Assembly: GCA_963703355.1 (NCBI GenBank) | Contig: OY969813.1 | Location: 2,108,001-2,172,000 of the forward strand | Length of the DNA: 64,000 nt | Origin: Puia sp963703355 | GTDB lineage: Bacteria; Bacteroidota; Bacteroidia; Chitinophagales; Chitinophagaceae | Reading direction: 5' to 3' | Part shown: in pieces, positions 15,485 through 24,655 of the stretch | Layout of the letters: the number at the start of each line of letters is the position of its first letter | Numbering within the stretch: the first letter of the stretch is position 1 | Position numbers and translations under genes: made by a program | Notes under the pieces: generated by a model | Databases searched by the model: none | What the model was told of the DNA's origin: nothing | Seen by the model: the letters and a program-made list of their open reading frames with translations, nothing else

Positions 15485-16651
15485 ATGAAACTCTTTGACG
15501 TATACCCAATAAATGACATAACCATTACCCGCGCCAAAGGTTCCTATTTGTGGGACGATGCCGGTCAGCAATACCTGGATATGTACGGAGGGCATGCCGT
15601 AATTTCGATTGGTCATACCCATCCTCATTTTGTTTCCAGAATAACGCATCAATTAAACAAAGTTGCTTTTTACTCCAATTCAATTAAAATTCCTTTACAA
15701 CAGGAACTGGCTGATAAGCTTGGAAGGGTATCCGGCAAAGACGAGTTCCAGCTTTTTCTTTGTAATTCAGGTGCTGAAGCGAATGAAAATGCAATGAAAC
15801 TCGCTTCATTTTATAATGGAAGAAAGAAAATAGTCGCATTCAGTAAATCGTTTCATGGCCGAACGTCTTTAGCTGTAGCAGTTACAGATAATCCGCTGAT
15901 TACCGCTCCCGTGAATCAAACTGATAATGTTGTATTTCTACCTTTCAACAATGAAGATGCACTGGATAGCTATTTTTCTGAACACGGAAATGAAGTCGCC
16001 GCTGTAATTTCGGAAGGTATACAGGGTGTCGGCGGAATAAATATTGCCACTAACTCATTCTTAAAAAAAATCAGATCGCTTTGCACAACCAATAATGCTG
16101 TGTTCATTGCAGACAGTGTTCAATGTGGTTACGGACGTACAGGAACTTTTTTTTCACATGATCAGGCAGGAATTCAGGCGGACATATATACTATGGCAAA
16201 AGGTATGGGCAACGGTTTTCCCGTGGCCGGTATTCTCATTGCACCTTTTTTAAAAGCCAAACACGGCATGTTGGGAACCACATTCGGAGGAAATCACCTC
16301 GCGTGCGCAGCCGCTCTTGCTGTTTTAGAAGTGATAGAAGAGGAAAAACTAATGGAAAATGCGATAAATACTGGAGAGTTTTTGATGGGACAGCTGCAAA
16401 AAATAAATGGATTAACAAATGTCAGAGGGAAAGGATTAATGATTGGTTTTGAACCTGACAATAATATAAAAGACCTGAGAAAAAATCTTTTACATAACCA
16501 ACAGGTATTTACAGGTGAAGCAAAACCAAACACCATAAGATTGTTGCCTTCACTGGCATTAAGAAGAAAAGAAGCTGAGGAATTCCTGGAATCACTTGAA
16601 GAGGAGATATTAAATATGGTTTCATCAAAAAATCTTGCCTATCCTTCATGA
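15485..16651 (+). CDS. argD: Acetylornithine/succinylornithine aminotransferase
   Basis: A 388-residue class III PLP aminotransferase. The PLP phosphate motif NSGAEANENAMKLA is at residues 94-107, the SFHGRT motif at 122-127, Asp210 of FIAD contacts the pyridine nitrogen, and Lys239 in TMAKGMGNGFPV forms the Schiff base. It converts N-acyl-glutamate semialdehyde to N-acyl-ornithine. The gene follows the repeat-filled 133-bp gap after argC and overlaps the carbamoyltransferase gene by four bases. Confidence 0.93.
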   Translation: MKLFDVYPINDITITRAKGSYLWDDAGQQYLDMYGGHAVISIGHTHPHFVSRITHQLNKVAFYSNSIKIPLQQELADKLGRVSGKDEFQLFLCNSGAEANENAMKLASFYNGRKKIVAFSKSFHGRTSLAVAVTDNPLITAPVNQTDNVVFLPFNNEDALDSYFSEHGNEVAAVISEGIQGVGGINIATNSFLKKIRSLCTTNNAVFIADSVQCGYGRTGTFFSHDQAGIQADIYTMAKGMGNGFPVAGILIAPFLKAKHGMLGTTFGGNHLACAAALAVLEVIEEEKLMENAINTGEFLMGQLQKINGLTNVRGKGLMIGFEPDNNIKDLRKNLLHNQQVFTGEAKPNTIRLLPSLALRRKEAEEFLESLEEEILNMVSSKNLAYPS

Positions 16652-17607
16652 AAAATTTTATTTCCATTGCCGATGTCAGCAATCTGGATCACCTGATAGT
16701 AAATGCGTTGCGGTACAAAGAAAATCCATATAGCGACAAATTATTAGGTCAGGGTAAGAAGATTGGGCTTCTGTTCCTCAACCCCAGTCTTCGTACCCGG
16801 TTCAGCACGCAAATTGCCGCCATTAATCTGGGATTGGAAGCTCTTGTATTCAATGTAGACAAGGAAGGATGGGCCCTGGAATTTGAAGAGGAAGCCATCA
16901 TGAGCGGAAATAGTGTAGAGCATATTAAAGATGCAGCTCCGGTTCTGGGAAAATATTTCGATATCCTTTGTATTCGCACCTTCCCTTCTTTGAAGAACCG
17001 CGAAGACGATTATAGTGAATTATACATTTCCCAGTTTGTAAAATATGCCGGTATTCCCGTGATTAGTCTTGAAAGCGCTACGCTTCATCCGCTTCAAAGT
17101 CTGACCGATATATTAACGATAACAGAATGTCTTAGAAAAACGCCGCAAATTTCAAAGCCCAAAATTGTTCTGACATGGGCTCCGCATGTAAAGCCTTTGC
17201 CGCAATGCGTAGCAAATAGTTTTGCTCAGTGGGTGAATGCATGGGGAAAAGCAGATTTCGTAATTACACATCCCGAAGATTATGATCTGGATACCCGGTT
17301 CACCAAGGGGGCTACGATACTTCATAATCAGGATGCAGCATTAAAAGATGCTGATTTCGTATATGTTAAAAACTGGAGTACATATTTGGATTACGGTAAA
17401 ATGTATACCAATGATCCTGAATGGATGCTTACCAGTGAACAATTGAAATTAACGAACAACGCAAAAGTAATGCATTGTCTTCCCGTCAGAAGGAATGTGG
17501 AACTTAGTGATGAAATCCTTGATGGACCGAATAGCATTGTAACACAACAAGCTGCGAACAGGGTCTGGGCTGCTCAATCTGTGATTAGTGAAATACTTAA
17601 AGCCTGA
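16648..17607 (+). CDS. argF': N-acyl-L-ornithine carbamoyltransferase (N-acetyl/N-succinylornithine type)
   Basis: A 319-residue transcarbamylase. The carbamoyl-phosphate site is SLRTRFST (residues 47-54), and HCLPVRRNVE near residue 276 is the variant of HCLP found in enzymes that use acylated ornithine rather than free ornithine. At the position known to set specificity (Glu92 in the Xanthomonas acetylornithine enzyme, Pro90 in the Bacteroides succinylornithine enzyme, as I recall) this protein has Val90, in SGNSVEHIKDA. The product is N-acyl-citrulline, so deacylation must follow rather than precede this step. Four-base overlap with argD; argB starts 2 bp after its stop. Confidence 0.92.
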   Translation: MKNFISIADVSNLDHLIVNALRYKENPYSDKLLGQGKKIGLLFLNPSLRTRFSTQIAAINLGLEALVFNVDKEGWALEFEEEAIMSGNSVEHIKDAAPVLGKYFDILCIRTFPSLKNREDDYSELYISQFVKYAGIPVISLESATLHPLQSLTDILTITECLRKTPQISKPKIVLTWAPHVKPLPQCVANSFAQWVNAWGKADFVITHPEDYDLDTRFTKGATILHNQDAALKDADFVYVKNWSTYLDYGKMYTNDPEWMLTSEQLKLTNNAKVMHCLPVRRNVELSDEILDGPNSIVTQQAANRVWAAQSVISEILKA

Positions 17608-17609
17608 TC

Positions 17610-18395
17610 ATGGAGAGTCTTTACGTAATAAAAATTGGTGGCAATATCATCGACGACGACGCATTATTATCCGTGTTCCTTCGAAAATTTGCAGCGATTA
17701 ATTCAAAAAAAATATTGGTACACGGAGGCGGGAAACTGGCAACCAGGCTCGCGGAGAAATTGGGAATTCCACAACAGCTTGTCGATGGCCGGCGAATTAC
17801 AGATGCAGAAACGTTGAAGATTGTGACAATGGTATATGCCGGGTACATAAATAAAAATATCGTAGCTGAATTACAATCCTTAAAATGCAATTCCATTGGC
17901 ATCTCCGGAGCGGATGGAAATAGTATTCTCGCTCATAAAAGAGAAAATACCGAGATTGATTATGGCTTCGCAGGTGATATAGATCAGGTAAACACCGGGT
18001 GGTTCAAACAATTACTGGAAAACGATATCGCTATCGCTGTTTCGTCTATTACGCACAATGGGAAAAATCAGCTGCTGAATACAAATGCAGATACAATCGC
18101 TCAGGAAATTGCAAAAAGCCTGAGTCCTCATTATCAGGTGACACTTGTTTTCGGTTTTGAAAAAACAGGCGTATTGATGGATATAGAAGACGAACATTCA
18201 TTTATTAAAGACCTGGGAGAGGACAGTTATATTAAATTAAAGAAATCCAAGAAGATTTTTGCTGGTATGATTCCAAAACTTGACAACGCATTTGCGGCAG
18301 TAAAGCATGGGGTACATAGCGTAATTATAGGTAAAGGTGAAGATCTCGACGAATTAATTGCAGGTAAATCTGGCACAACAATCAGTCATGAATAA
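17610..18395 (+). CDS. argB: Acetylglutamate (or succinylglutamate) kinase
   Basis: A 261-residue amino acid kinase that phosphorylates the gamma-carboxylate of N-acylglutamate. The start shows VIKIGGNIIDD and the glycine loop LVHGGGKLATRLAEKLG (about 36-52); GISGADGNSI and LLNTNADTIAQEIAKSL follow the ArgB pattern, and SKKIFAGMIPKLDNAFAAVK is the ATP-binding end. There is no long N-terminal helix, the feature often linked with arginine feedback in the hexameric kinases. It overlaps the next gene by eight bases. Confidence 0.94.
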   Translation: MESLYVIKIGGNIIDDDALLSVFLRKFAAINSKKILVHGGGKLATRLAEKLGIPQQLVDGRRITDAETLKIVTMVYAGYINKNIVAELQSLKCNSIGISGADGNSILAHKRENTEIDYGFAGDIDQVNTGWFKQLLENDIAIAVSSITHNGKNQLLNTNADTIAQEIAKSLSPHYQVTLVFGFEKTGVLMDIEDEHSFIKDLGEDSYIKLKKSKKIFAGMIPKLDNAFAAVKHGVHSVIIGKGEDLDELIAGKSGTTISHE

Positions 18396-19461
18396 AGCAT
18401 CCATAGAACCATTGCAGCTTGAGGCCATCGCATTACTCAAGGATCTGATTTCCACGCCTTCTTTTTCAAAAGAAGAAAACGACACAGCCGAACTTATATG
18501 TGCCTTTTTTGCAGGTCACGACATTCCGTTTTCGCGAGTTGGAAATAACATTTATGCACGGAACAAAAATTACCATCCTACACGCAAAAGCATTCTGCTA
18601 AATTCTCATCACGATACGGTGCGTCCAAACAAGCATTATAGTATGGATCCGTTTACTCCCATGGTGAAAGACGGGAAATTATTTGGTCTGGGGAGCAACG
18701 ACGCGGGCGGATGTCTGGTAAGTCTGGCTGCCGTCTTCTTATATTACTATAATCATCCTGACCCGAAACACAATATTGTATTTGCTGCCAGCGCAGAAGA
18801 AGAAATTAGTGGTGTGAATGGCATAGAGCTCGTATTACCTTATCTCGGACAAATTGACTTCGGTATTGTAGGCGAGCCGTCAAAACTCGAAATGGCAGTA
18901 GCTGAACGGGGACTTATGGTAATTGATTGCGTCGCCTCGGGCAGACCTGGTCATGCAGCAAGGAACGAAGGTGAGAATGCGTTGTACAAAGCAATAGAAG
19001 ACATAGACTGGATCCGCAATTACAGATTTGAGAAAAAAAGTGATCTGTTGGGTGAAACGCGCATGAGTGTAACCGTGATCGAAACGGAAAACAAACAACA
19101 CAATGTTGTACCGGCGCATTGCAAATATGTCATAGACGTTCGCGTAAATGAATTGTATAGTTTCGAGGAAATACTGGAAGCCCTTAAAGTAAATCTTCAA
19201 AGCAGTTTTAAACCAAGGACCACCCGAATGAAATCTACTTCCATATCGCTGGATCACCCATTGGTAAAATCCGGAATAAGGTTGGGGAAAACATATTATG
19301 GATCTCCAACTACGTCCGATAAAGCGCTCATGCCTTTTCCAGCGTTAAAAATGGGACCAGGTGATTCTGCCAGAAGTCATACAGCCGATGAATATATTTA
19401 TATCGATGAAATAAAAGATGGCATTTCCACATACATTGATCTTCTTGACGAGTTTATTTAG
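18388..19461 (+). CDS. argE: M20 family deacylase, likely N-acetyl(succinyl)citrulline deacylase of arginine synthesis
   Basis: The ATG at 18388, overlapping the argB stop, is preferred over an in-frame start at 18358; it gives 357 residues. The metal-site motifs of M20 peptidases are present: LLNSHHDTVRPN, GLGSNDAGGCLVSL, AASAEEEISGVNG with the catalytic Glu, and VGEPSKLEMAVAERG. Because the carbamoyltransferase here works on acylated ornithine, the natural substrate should be N-acyl-citrulline rather than N-acetylornithine. The function is inferred from family and cluster. A 108-bp gap with a repeat hairpin separates it from argH. Confidence 0.9.
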   Translation: MNKASIEPLQLEAIALLKDLISTPSFSKEENDTAELICAFFAGHDIPFSRVGNNIYARNKNYHPTRKSILLNSHHDTVRPNKHYSMDPFTPMVKDGKLFGLGSNDAGGCLVSLAAVFLYYYNHPDPKHNIVFAASAEEEISGVNGIELVLPYLGQIDFGIVGEPSKLEMAVAERGLMVIDCVASGRPGHAARNEGENALYKAIEDIDWIRNYRFEKKSDLLGETRMSVTVIETENKQHNVVPAHCKYVIDVRVNELYSFEEILEALKVNLQSSFKPRTTRMKSTSISLDHPLVKSGIRLGKTYYGSPTTSDKALMPFPALKMGPGDSARSHTADEYIYIDEIKDGISTYIDLLDEFI

Positions 19462-19532
19462 GGCAACTCCGTCAATTGCAGATGTAAAATATGAATACGA
19501 ATTATAAAATTGAATTGATTATTTTCAATAAT

Positions 19533-19564
19533 GCCTGAAGCCTTGAACTTCAAGCCTTAAGCTT
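19533..19564. repeat. GCTTAAGC-type repeat with hairpin, between argE and argH
   Basis: CTTGAA-C-TTCAAG (19542-19554) is a perfect small palindrome inside a run of GCCTTAAGC-like units that ends 6 bp before the argH ATG. It could influence argH translation. Confidence 0.7.
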
Positions 19565-19569
19565 CGACA

Positions 19570-20883
19570 ATGAAACTCTGGGATAAAAAAGGATCTGACA
19601 TAGACAAGGAAATTGAAAAATTCACAGTGGGTAATGATCCGGAATTTGATTTGATGCTTGCAAAATATGATGTGCAGGGATCTATGGCTCATGCAAAAAT
19701 GCTTGAATCTGTTAACATGCTGACTACAGAGGAAGCGCGTTCCATTCAGAAAGAATTGGAAAATATCGCCGGGGAAATTAAAATCGGATCATTTCGAATT
19801 GAAGAAGGTGTCGAAGACGTTCATTCACAAATCGAGCTAAATTTAACCAGAAAAATAGGGGACGCAGGAAAAAAGATTCATAGTGGCAGAAGTCGTAATG
19901 ACCAGGTAGCAGTAGACATTAAGCTTTACCTGCGCGCAGAAATTACCGAGATTAAAGACGAAATAAAAAAACTATTTGATCTATTAATTTCCCAGAGTCA
20001 AAATCACCAGAATGATTTACTACCAGGATATACCCATCTTCAAATTGCAATGCCATCTTCATTTGGCTTATGGTTTAGCGCTTACGCCGAAAGCCTGATA
20101 GACGATCTGGAAATGCTTGCTGCTGCTTTCCAGGTTGTAAATAAAAATCCTTTGGGTAGTGGAGCAGGATATGGTTCATCCCTTCCATTGAATCGTCAAA
20201 TGACAACTGAACTTCTCGGTTTCCAAACATTGCATTACAATGTAGTCTACGCTCAGATGAGTCGTGGCAAGACTGAGAAATTGGTGTCGTTCGGATTGTC
20301 GGCAGTCGCAGCTACCTTATCCCGTCTTGCAATGGATTGCTGTTTATATATGAACCAGAATTTTGGGTTCATTTCCTTCCCGGATGAACTTACAACCGGT
20401 AGCAGTATTATGCCCCATAAAAAAAATCCCGATGTTTTTGAACTGATAAGGGCAAAATGTAATCGTATTCAGTCTATCCCGAATGAACTGAGTTTACTCC
20501 TAAACAATCTGCCATCCGGTTATCATCGTGATATGCAACTCACGAAAGAAATTTTATTCCCTTCGATTTTGGATTTGAAGTCATGCATCACGATGACGAT
20601 ACTTATGATTTCACATATTGAAATAAAAAAAGACATTTTAAAGGACGAAAAATATAAATACCTTTTTAGTGTGGAAGCAGTAAACGATCTGGTAAACAAA
20701 GGCGTGCCCTTCCGCGAAGCGTACAAAACAATCGGGAGCCAGATACAATCTGGAGATTTTTCGTATGACCAATCCAAACCTTTGTATCATACACATGCGG
20801 GTAGTATTGGAAATTTAAATTTACAGGAAATTGGAAAAGAGCTGGAACAAGTTCTGATTAGATTTAAAACGAAATTGTTGTAA
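19570..20883 (+). CDS. argH: Argininosuccinate lyase
   Basis: A 437-residue member of the fumarase/aspartase superfamily that splits argininosuccinate into arginine and fumarate, the last step of the pathway. Motifs: HSGRSRNDQVAVDIKLYL near residue 103, TDLQ-type PGYTHLQIAMPSSFG near 155, and the mobile catalytic loop TTGSSIMPHKKNPDVFELI near 276 with the catalytic Ser. The length is slightly shorter than the E. coli enzyme. It is the last gene of the cluster; the DUF4251 gene follows after 49 bp. Confidence 0.96.
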   Translation: MKLWDKKGSDIDKEIEKFTVGNDPEFDLMLAKYDVQGSMAHAKMLESVNMLTTEEARSIQKELENIAGEIKIGSFRIEEGVEDVHSQIELNLTRKIGDAGKKIHSGRSRNDQVAVDIKLYLRAEITEIKDEIKKLFDLLISQSQNHQNDLLPGYTHLQIAMPSSFGLWFSAYAESLIDDLEMLAAAFQVVNKNPLGSGAGYGSSLPLNRQMTTELLGFQTLHYNVVYAQMSRGKTEKLVSFGLSAVAATLSRLAMDCCLYMNQNFGFISFPDELTTGSSIMPHKKNPDVFELIRAKCNRIQSIPNELSLLLNNLPSGYHRDMQLTKEILFPSILDLKSCITMTILMISHIEIKKDILKDEKYKYLFSVEAVNDLVNKGVPFREAYKTIGSQIQSGDFSYDQSKPLYHTHAGSIGNLNLQEIGKELEQVLIRFKTKLL

Positions 20884-20932
20884 AATCTTGTTGATATAAT
20901 CTGCGGATAATTTAATTTTAAATAAAAATTAT

Positions 20933-21415
20933 ATGTTGTCCTTTATACATCCACGTCTGCTCTTGTGTTTATTTACTTTAACAGGTATCAAGGGTATGGC
21001 GCAGACGAATCCGGGGAAATCCAATCAATTAAAGTCACTTATCGAATCAAAAAAATATCAATTCAGTGCGCGATCTGCAACTTCCATGAGAGGCAAGACT
21101 GTACAACTCAACCCCGGTTATTTTCTAAAAATAAATGGAGACAGTCTTTTTGTGGATCTCCCATACTATGGCCGTTCTTCGACAGTTGACTATCCCGCAA
21201 CGGACGTATCCGTACAGTTCAACTCAACCCGGTTTGCATACAAAGAGGACAGTACAAAAAAAGGCGGATGGGAAATAACTATTCAACCGAATAACGAATC
21301 AAAGGCAAACAAAATTACATTGTCGGTGACTTCGAGTGGAAGCTGCAGTGTGTACATCTCCAGCAATACCAGACAGGCTATTTCGTATTATGGCTCCATA
21401 ATGGACTATAACTAA
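20933..21415 (+). CDS. DUF4251 domain-containing secreted protein
   Basis: A 160-residue protein with a signal peptide (residues 1-24, ending GMAQ) and a DUF4251 domain: LKSLIESKKYQFSARSA, LNPGYFLKINGDSLFVDLPY, YGRSS and WEITIQPNN near the end, then SVYISSNTRQAISYYG. This beta-rich family is common in Bacteroidota and its function is unknown. Its stop codon directly abuts that of the convergent M28 peptidase with no gap. Confidence 0.85.
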   Translation: MLSFIHPRLLLCLFTLTGIKGMAQTNPGKSNQLKSLIESKKYQFSARSATSMRGKTVQLNPGYFLKINGDSLFVDLPYYGRSSTVDYPATDVSVQFNSTRFAYKEDSTKKGGWEITIQPNNESKANKITLSVTSSGSCSVYISSNTRQAISYYGSIMDYN

Positions 21416-22690
21416 TCATTCCATAACTACCCGCCGTGGAGTATCCTTCGCGGAAATAATAGAACCAGCGCTCAATCCGATTGCTCGAATGATCGCCGTC
21501 ATATTATCAAGATCCAGCGTTTTAACTTCATCTCCCTGTGTATGATAAAATACTTCAGAATCCATTTTAGAAGTTGAAATAGTGTGCGCGGGTACACCCT
21601 TCATCGCAAGCGTTGCATTGTCTGATCGCAAAAATAATCCCTGTTCAGGATAAGGATCAGGATAAAACTTAAACTGACTGTTTATCAGATTTTTTTCCAG
21701 AATCGAACCCATATCCGATTTATCATATCCTGTAATATAAGCAGCGTTCTTACCCCATTTACTTTCAGTACCAATCATCTCAATATTAAACATGGCAATC
21801 ACCTTATCGGCATCGATTATTTTAGAAAAATAGGCTGAACCAAATTCACCAATCTCCTCGGCAGTAAAAGTCACAAAAATGAGTGTTCTTTCATTATTAT
21901 GAATTTTAGCAAAATAATTTGCAAGCAATATAACTGCAGTTGTGCCCGAAGCATCATCATTTGCACCATTGTAAATGGAATCGCCTTTGGCATTCGGCTT
22001 CCCAATTCCAAGATGATCATAATGCGCCGAAAAAACTACATACTCATCGGGCCTCGTTTTGCCAGGGATAATACCCACAATATTTTCAAGGGGCTCCCTT
22101 TTTATTTCCTGTTTTACTTCAATATCGTACTGTTGCGGATCTGAATTGGTTAAAATGAAAATACGATTTCCGGTACCATCAAACTGCGGTATCGTGCTGC
22201 CGATTCTTCTGGCAAAGTTTTTTGCAAAAGACGTATCTACGAGTACAATTACATTTTCCGGTGCATCCAGATATTTTATAATAACAGACCGGTAATCGGC
22301 ACCCTTTTTTATATAAACTTTTTGATAGTGGTCAGCCGCTGTAATATGAACCATAGAGGCCGCCGAAAAAATGAAAATATTTTTATTGTCAACTGGTTTT
22401 CCATCCAGTGTCGCTTTAATTTCCGCGGGTTTTGGTTTTATCATAGCGAATGACTGACGAAATGTTGCACTTGATCCGGAAAGTGGTTTTAATCCTGCAG
22501 TCCGAAATTCTTTATCGATAAAATCTGCCGCCTTTTCAATTCCTGCTGTGAATACCTGACGGCCTTGCATATTGTCTGCTGCCAGAACGTTTTCAATTCG
22601 ACTCACTTCTGCTTCACTGATAACGGGTAGCGTTTGAGATCGGCAGTTAATATATGTCAATAACAATCCTGATAGAAGTAATAATCGCAT
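21416..22690 (-). CDS. M28 family metallopeptidase, secreted
   Basis: A 424-residue protein beginning with a hydrophobic signal (MRLLLLSGLLLTYINCRSQ; the Cys could be a lipobox, but the context LTYINC is atypical). The M28 zinc ligands are visible as VFSAHYDHLGIG, YNGANDDASGTTAV, FVTFTAEEIGEFGS and a late HT in GVPAHTISTSK. A PA-like insert lies between about residues 60 and 200. M28 enzymes are aminopeptidases or carboxypeptidases; the peptide substrate here is unknown. The gene faces DUF4251 with no gap between stops. Confidence 0.88.
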   Translation of the reverse strand: MRLLLLSGLLLTYINCRSQTLPVISEAEVSRIENVLAADNMQGRQVFTAGIEKAADFIDKEFRTAGLKPLSGSSATFRQSFAMIKPKPAEIKATLDGKPVDNKNIFIFSAASMVHITAADHYQKVYIKKGADYRSVIIKYLDAPENVIVLVDTSFAKNFARRIGSTIPQFDGTGNRIFILTNSDPQQYDIEVKQEIKREPLENIVGIIPGKTRPDEYVVFSAHYDHLGIGKPNAKGDSIYNGANDDASGTTAVILLANYFAKIHNNERTLIFVTFTAEEIGEFGSAYFSKIIDADKVIAMFNIEMIGTESKWGKNAAYITGYDKSDMGSILEKNLINSQFKFYPDPYPEQGLFLRSDNATLAMKGVPAHTISTSKMDSEVFYHTQGDEVKTLDLDNMTAIIRAIGLSAGSIISAKDTPRRVVME

Positions 22691-22707
22691 GCCGAAATTT
22701 TAGTGCC

Positions 22708-23448
22708 TTACAAACTCATCATTTCTTTGAACTTAACCGTCTGCCTTCTGCTTACTTCAATTTTTTCCCCGCCTTTGAGTTCCAAAAGAAGACCACCATT
22801 AAAGTAGGGTTCGATTTTTTCAATGAGTCGCAGATTCACAATATGCTTCCGGTTCGCCCGGAAAAAAACTTTTTCGTCCAATCGCTCTTCCAAGGCATTC
22901 AGAGATTTTAAAATAAGAGGCTTATTGGAGCCAAAGTATATTTTGGCATAGTTGCCAACACTTTCGAACAAGCGAATTTCCGCCAGTTTCACAAACCAGC
23001 ATCGTTCACCGTCTTTTACAAAAACCTGATCATTCTCATGAAGCAGACTTTTATTCACCGCAATTTCATCATCAGCGACTGATTCACGATCCCGATTTTC
23101 CTCCAGATGAAGCTTATGCAATGCATCTGCAAGCCTGCGTGGTTCAACCGGTTTTAACAGGTAATCCAGTGCATTTACCTCAAATGCTTTCAAAGCATAA
23201 TCATCATATGCTGTAGTAAAAATCACGTCAGGCGCTTTGTCAAGTTCAGCCAGCATATCAAAGCCGGTTTTACCGGGCATTTGTATATCTAAAAAAATAA
23301 GATCCGGATTGAGACTATCAATTTTCTCAATACCCTCATTTGCATTGGCCGCTTCTGCGATGACTTCAATTTCAGGAAATTCCTGAAGCAATTTTTTCAG
23401 CTCGTTTCTTGCAAGCCTTTCGTCATCAATAATTACAGCTCTTATCAT
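22708..23448 (-). CDS. LytTR family response regulator
   Basis: A 246-residue regulator. The receiver domain (1-120) has acidic DDER at 8-11, the phospho-acceptor Asp54 in LIFLDIQMPGKTG, Thr in VIFTTAYDD and Lys in YLLKPVEP. The LytTR DNA-binding domain (about 145-246) contains FVKDGERCWFVKLAEIRLFE, FFRANRKHIVNLRLI and GGEKIEVSRRQTVKFKEMM. It lies 9 bp downstream of its partner kinase gene on the same strand. Targets are unknown. Confidence 0.93.
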   Translation of the reverse strand: MIRAVIIDDERLARNELKKLLQEFPEIEVIAEAANANEGIEKIDSLNPDLIFLDIQMPGKTGFDMLAELDKAPDVIFTTAYDDYALKAFEVNALDYLLKPVEPRRLADALHKLHLEENRDRESVADDEIAVNKSLLHENDQVFVKDGERCWFVKLAEIRLFESVGNYAKIYFGSNKPLILKSLNALEERLDEKVFFRANRKHIVNLRLIEKIEPYFNGGLLLELKGGEKIEVSRRQTVKFKEMMSL

Positions 23449-23457
23449 ATAAGTGTT

Positions 23458-24498
23458 TTAAGTTAATGGAATATGCAATTCCGCTTCCACTATATTTCCG
23501 TTAATCTCCCGGATGTTAAAATTTGCCTGATCGCCAAACAAGAGATGCAACCGGCTACGTGTGCTCTCTAACCCAAAACCATCTTCATTTCCTGAAGTAC
23601 TTAAATGACCTGTATTGCGAATAACAAGTTGGTGATACTTTTCCCTCATCTTGGATATGATAGTTACAGTGCCACCACTTAGCTGTTTGCTGATTCCATG
23701 TTTAATTGCATTCTCAACAAGTGTTTGCAACATCATAGGCGGAATGGGTTGCATTAATGTGTTATCTGCTATTTCATATTGAACATTCAGCCGATCTTCA
23801 AAACGTATGTGCTCCAAAGCAAGATAATCTTTTACAATGTTCAATTCTTTTTCGAAAAAAACGGTTTCCTGTTTTTCAGTTTGCATGCTGCTCCTCAGGA
23901 TATTACTCAGCTCGGTGATGGCAGTCCTTGCCCGGGGCGGATTCTCATCTATTAAAGCCCGAATGCTGTTTAAGGCATTGAATATGAAATGGGGGTTGAT
24001 ATGGTTCTTGATTGTTTTCAGTTCAAGTTCTTTGACGAGTGCCTCCAGTTTCAGTGTATCCAATTCCTGGTTTCTTGTTTTTTGTATATAATGGAAAAAA
24101 TAGTAAATCAACACCCAGGGAATTATGTACATACCGTTTTCCACTGTAATGAGCAGGAACCTTGTGGAGAATTCAAGTTTTCTATTGATGCTGGATGGAT
24201 CTACCCAGTTTATAATGGAAATACGAATGATTGTGTCCAATAAACAAACGATCAATACGCCAACGGCAAGTCGTAAAAGGGCTTTTTCAACAGGGAGTGA
24301 AAGCCAGTTCGCATAATGTATGTATAATCTGAATAAATGAGTGATAAAAATCCCCACCAGCATTTTTATAAAAGTATTGATGAAGAAGTGCTCGTCAACA
24401 CGTTGACCAAACAGCAAGTTGATCAGGATTAATATAAGAGCAAGAGTACCCCAGCCACCAATCTGTAGCCACCAATAGTATTTACTAGTCTTTTGCAT
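23458..24498 (-). CDS. LytS/YehU-type sensor histidine kinase
   Basis: A 346-residue membrane kinase with four transmembrane helices in the first 140 residues and no large periplasmic sensor. The His_kinase domain has NHINPHFIFNALNSIRALI with phospho-acceptor His170, and a HATPase domain with PMMLQTLVENAIKHG and GFGLESTRSRLHLLFG. It should phosphorylate the LytTR regulator encoded just downstream. The signal is unknown. It is transcribed divergently from dxs. Confidence 0.92.
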   Translation of the reverse strand: MQKTSKYYWWLQIGGWGTLALILILINLLFGQRVDEHFFINTFIKMLVGIFITHLFRLYIHYANWLSLPVEKALLRLAVGVLIVCLLDTIIRISIINWVDPSSINRKLEFSTRFLLITVENGMYIIPWVLIYYFFHYIQKTRNQELDTLKLEALVKELELKTIKNHINPHFIFNALNSIRALIDENPPRARTAITELSNILRSSMQTEKQETVFFEKELNIVKDYLALEHIRFEDRLNVQYEIADNTLMQPIPPMMLQTLVENAIKHGISKQLSGGTVTIISKMREKYHQLVIRNTGHLSTSGNEDGFGLESTRSRLHLLFGDQANFNIREINGNIVEAELHIPLT

Positions 24499-24655
24499 GT
24501 TCGCTTCATGGCAAAACTAGAAGATAAATCCTCCTTTTTTGCATTTTAAGTACTAGTGGATAATTCCGGCCTTTTGGCGGTCACTGGTCTCCGGGAAGGG
24601 AATTGACCTGTCCTGGAGCTTATATCGTGTTAAAATGTTATTTTTACCTGTTTAA

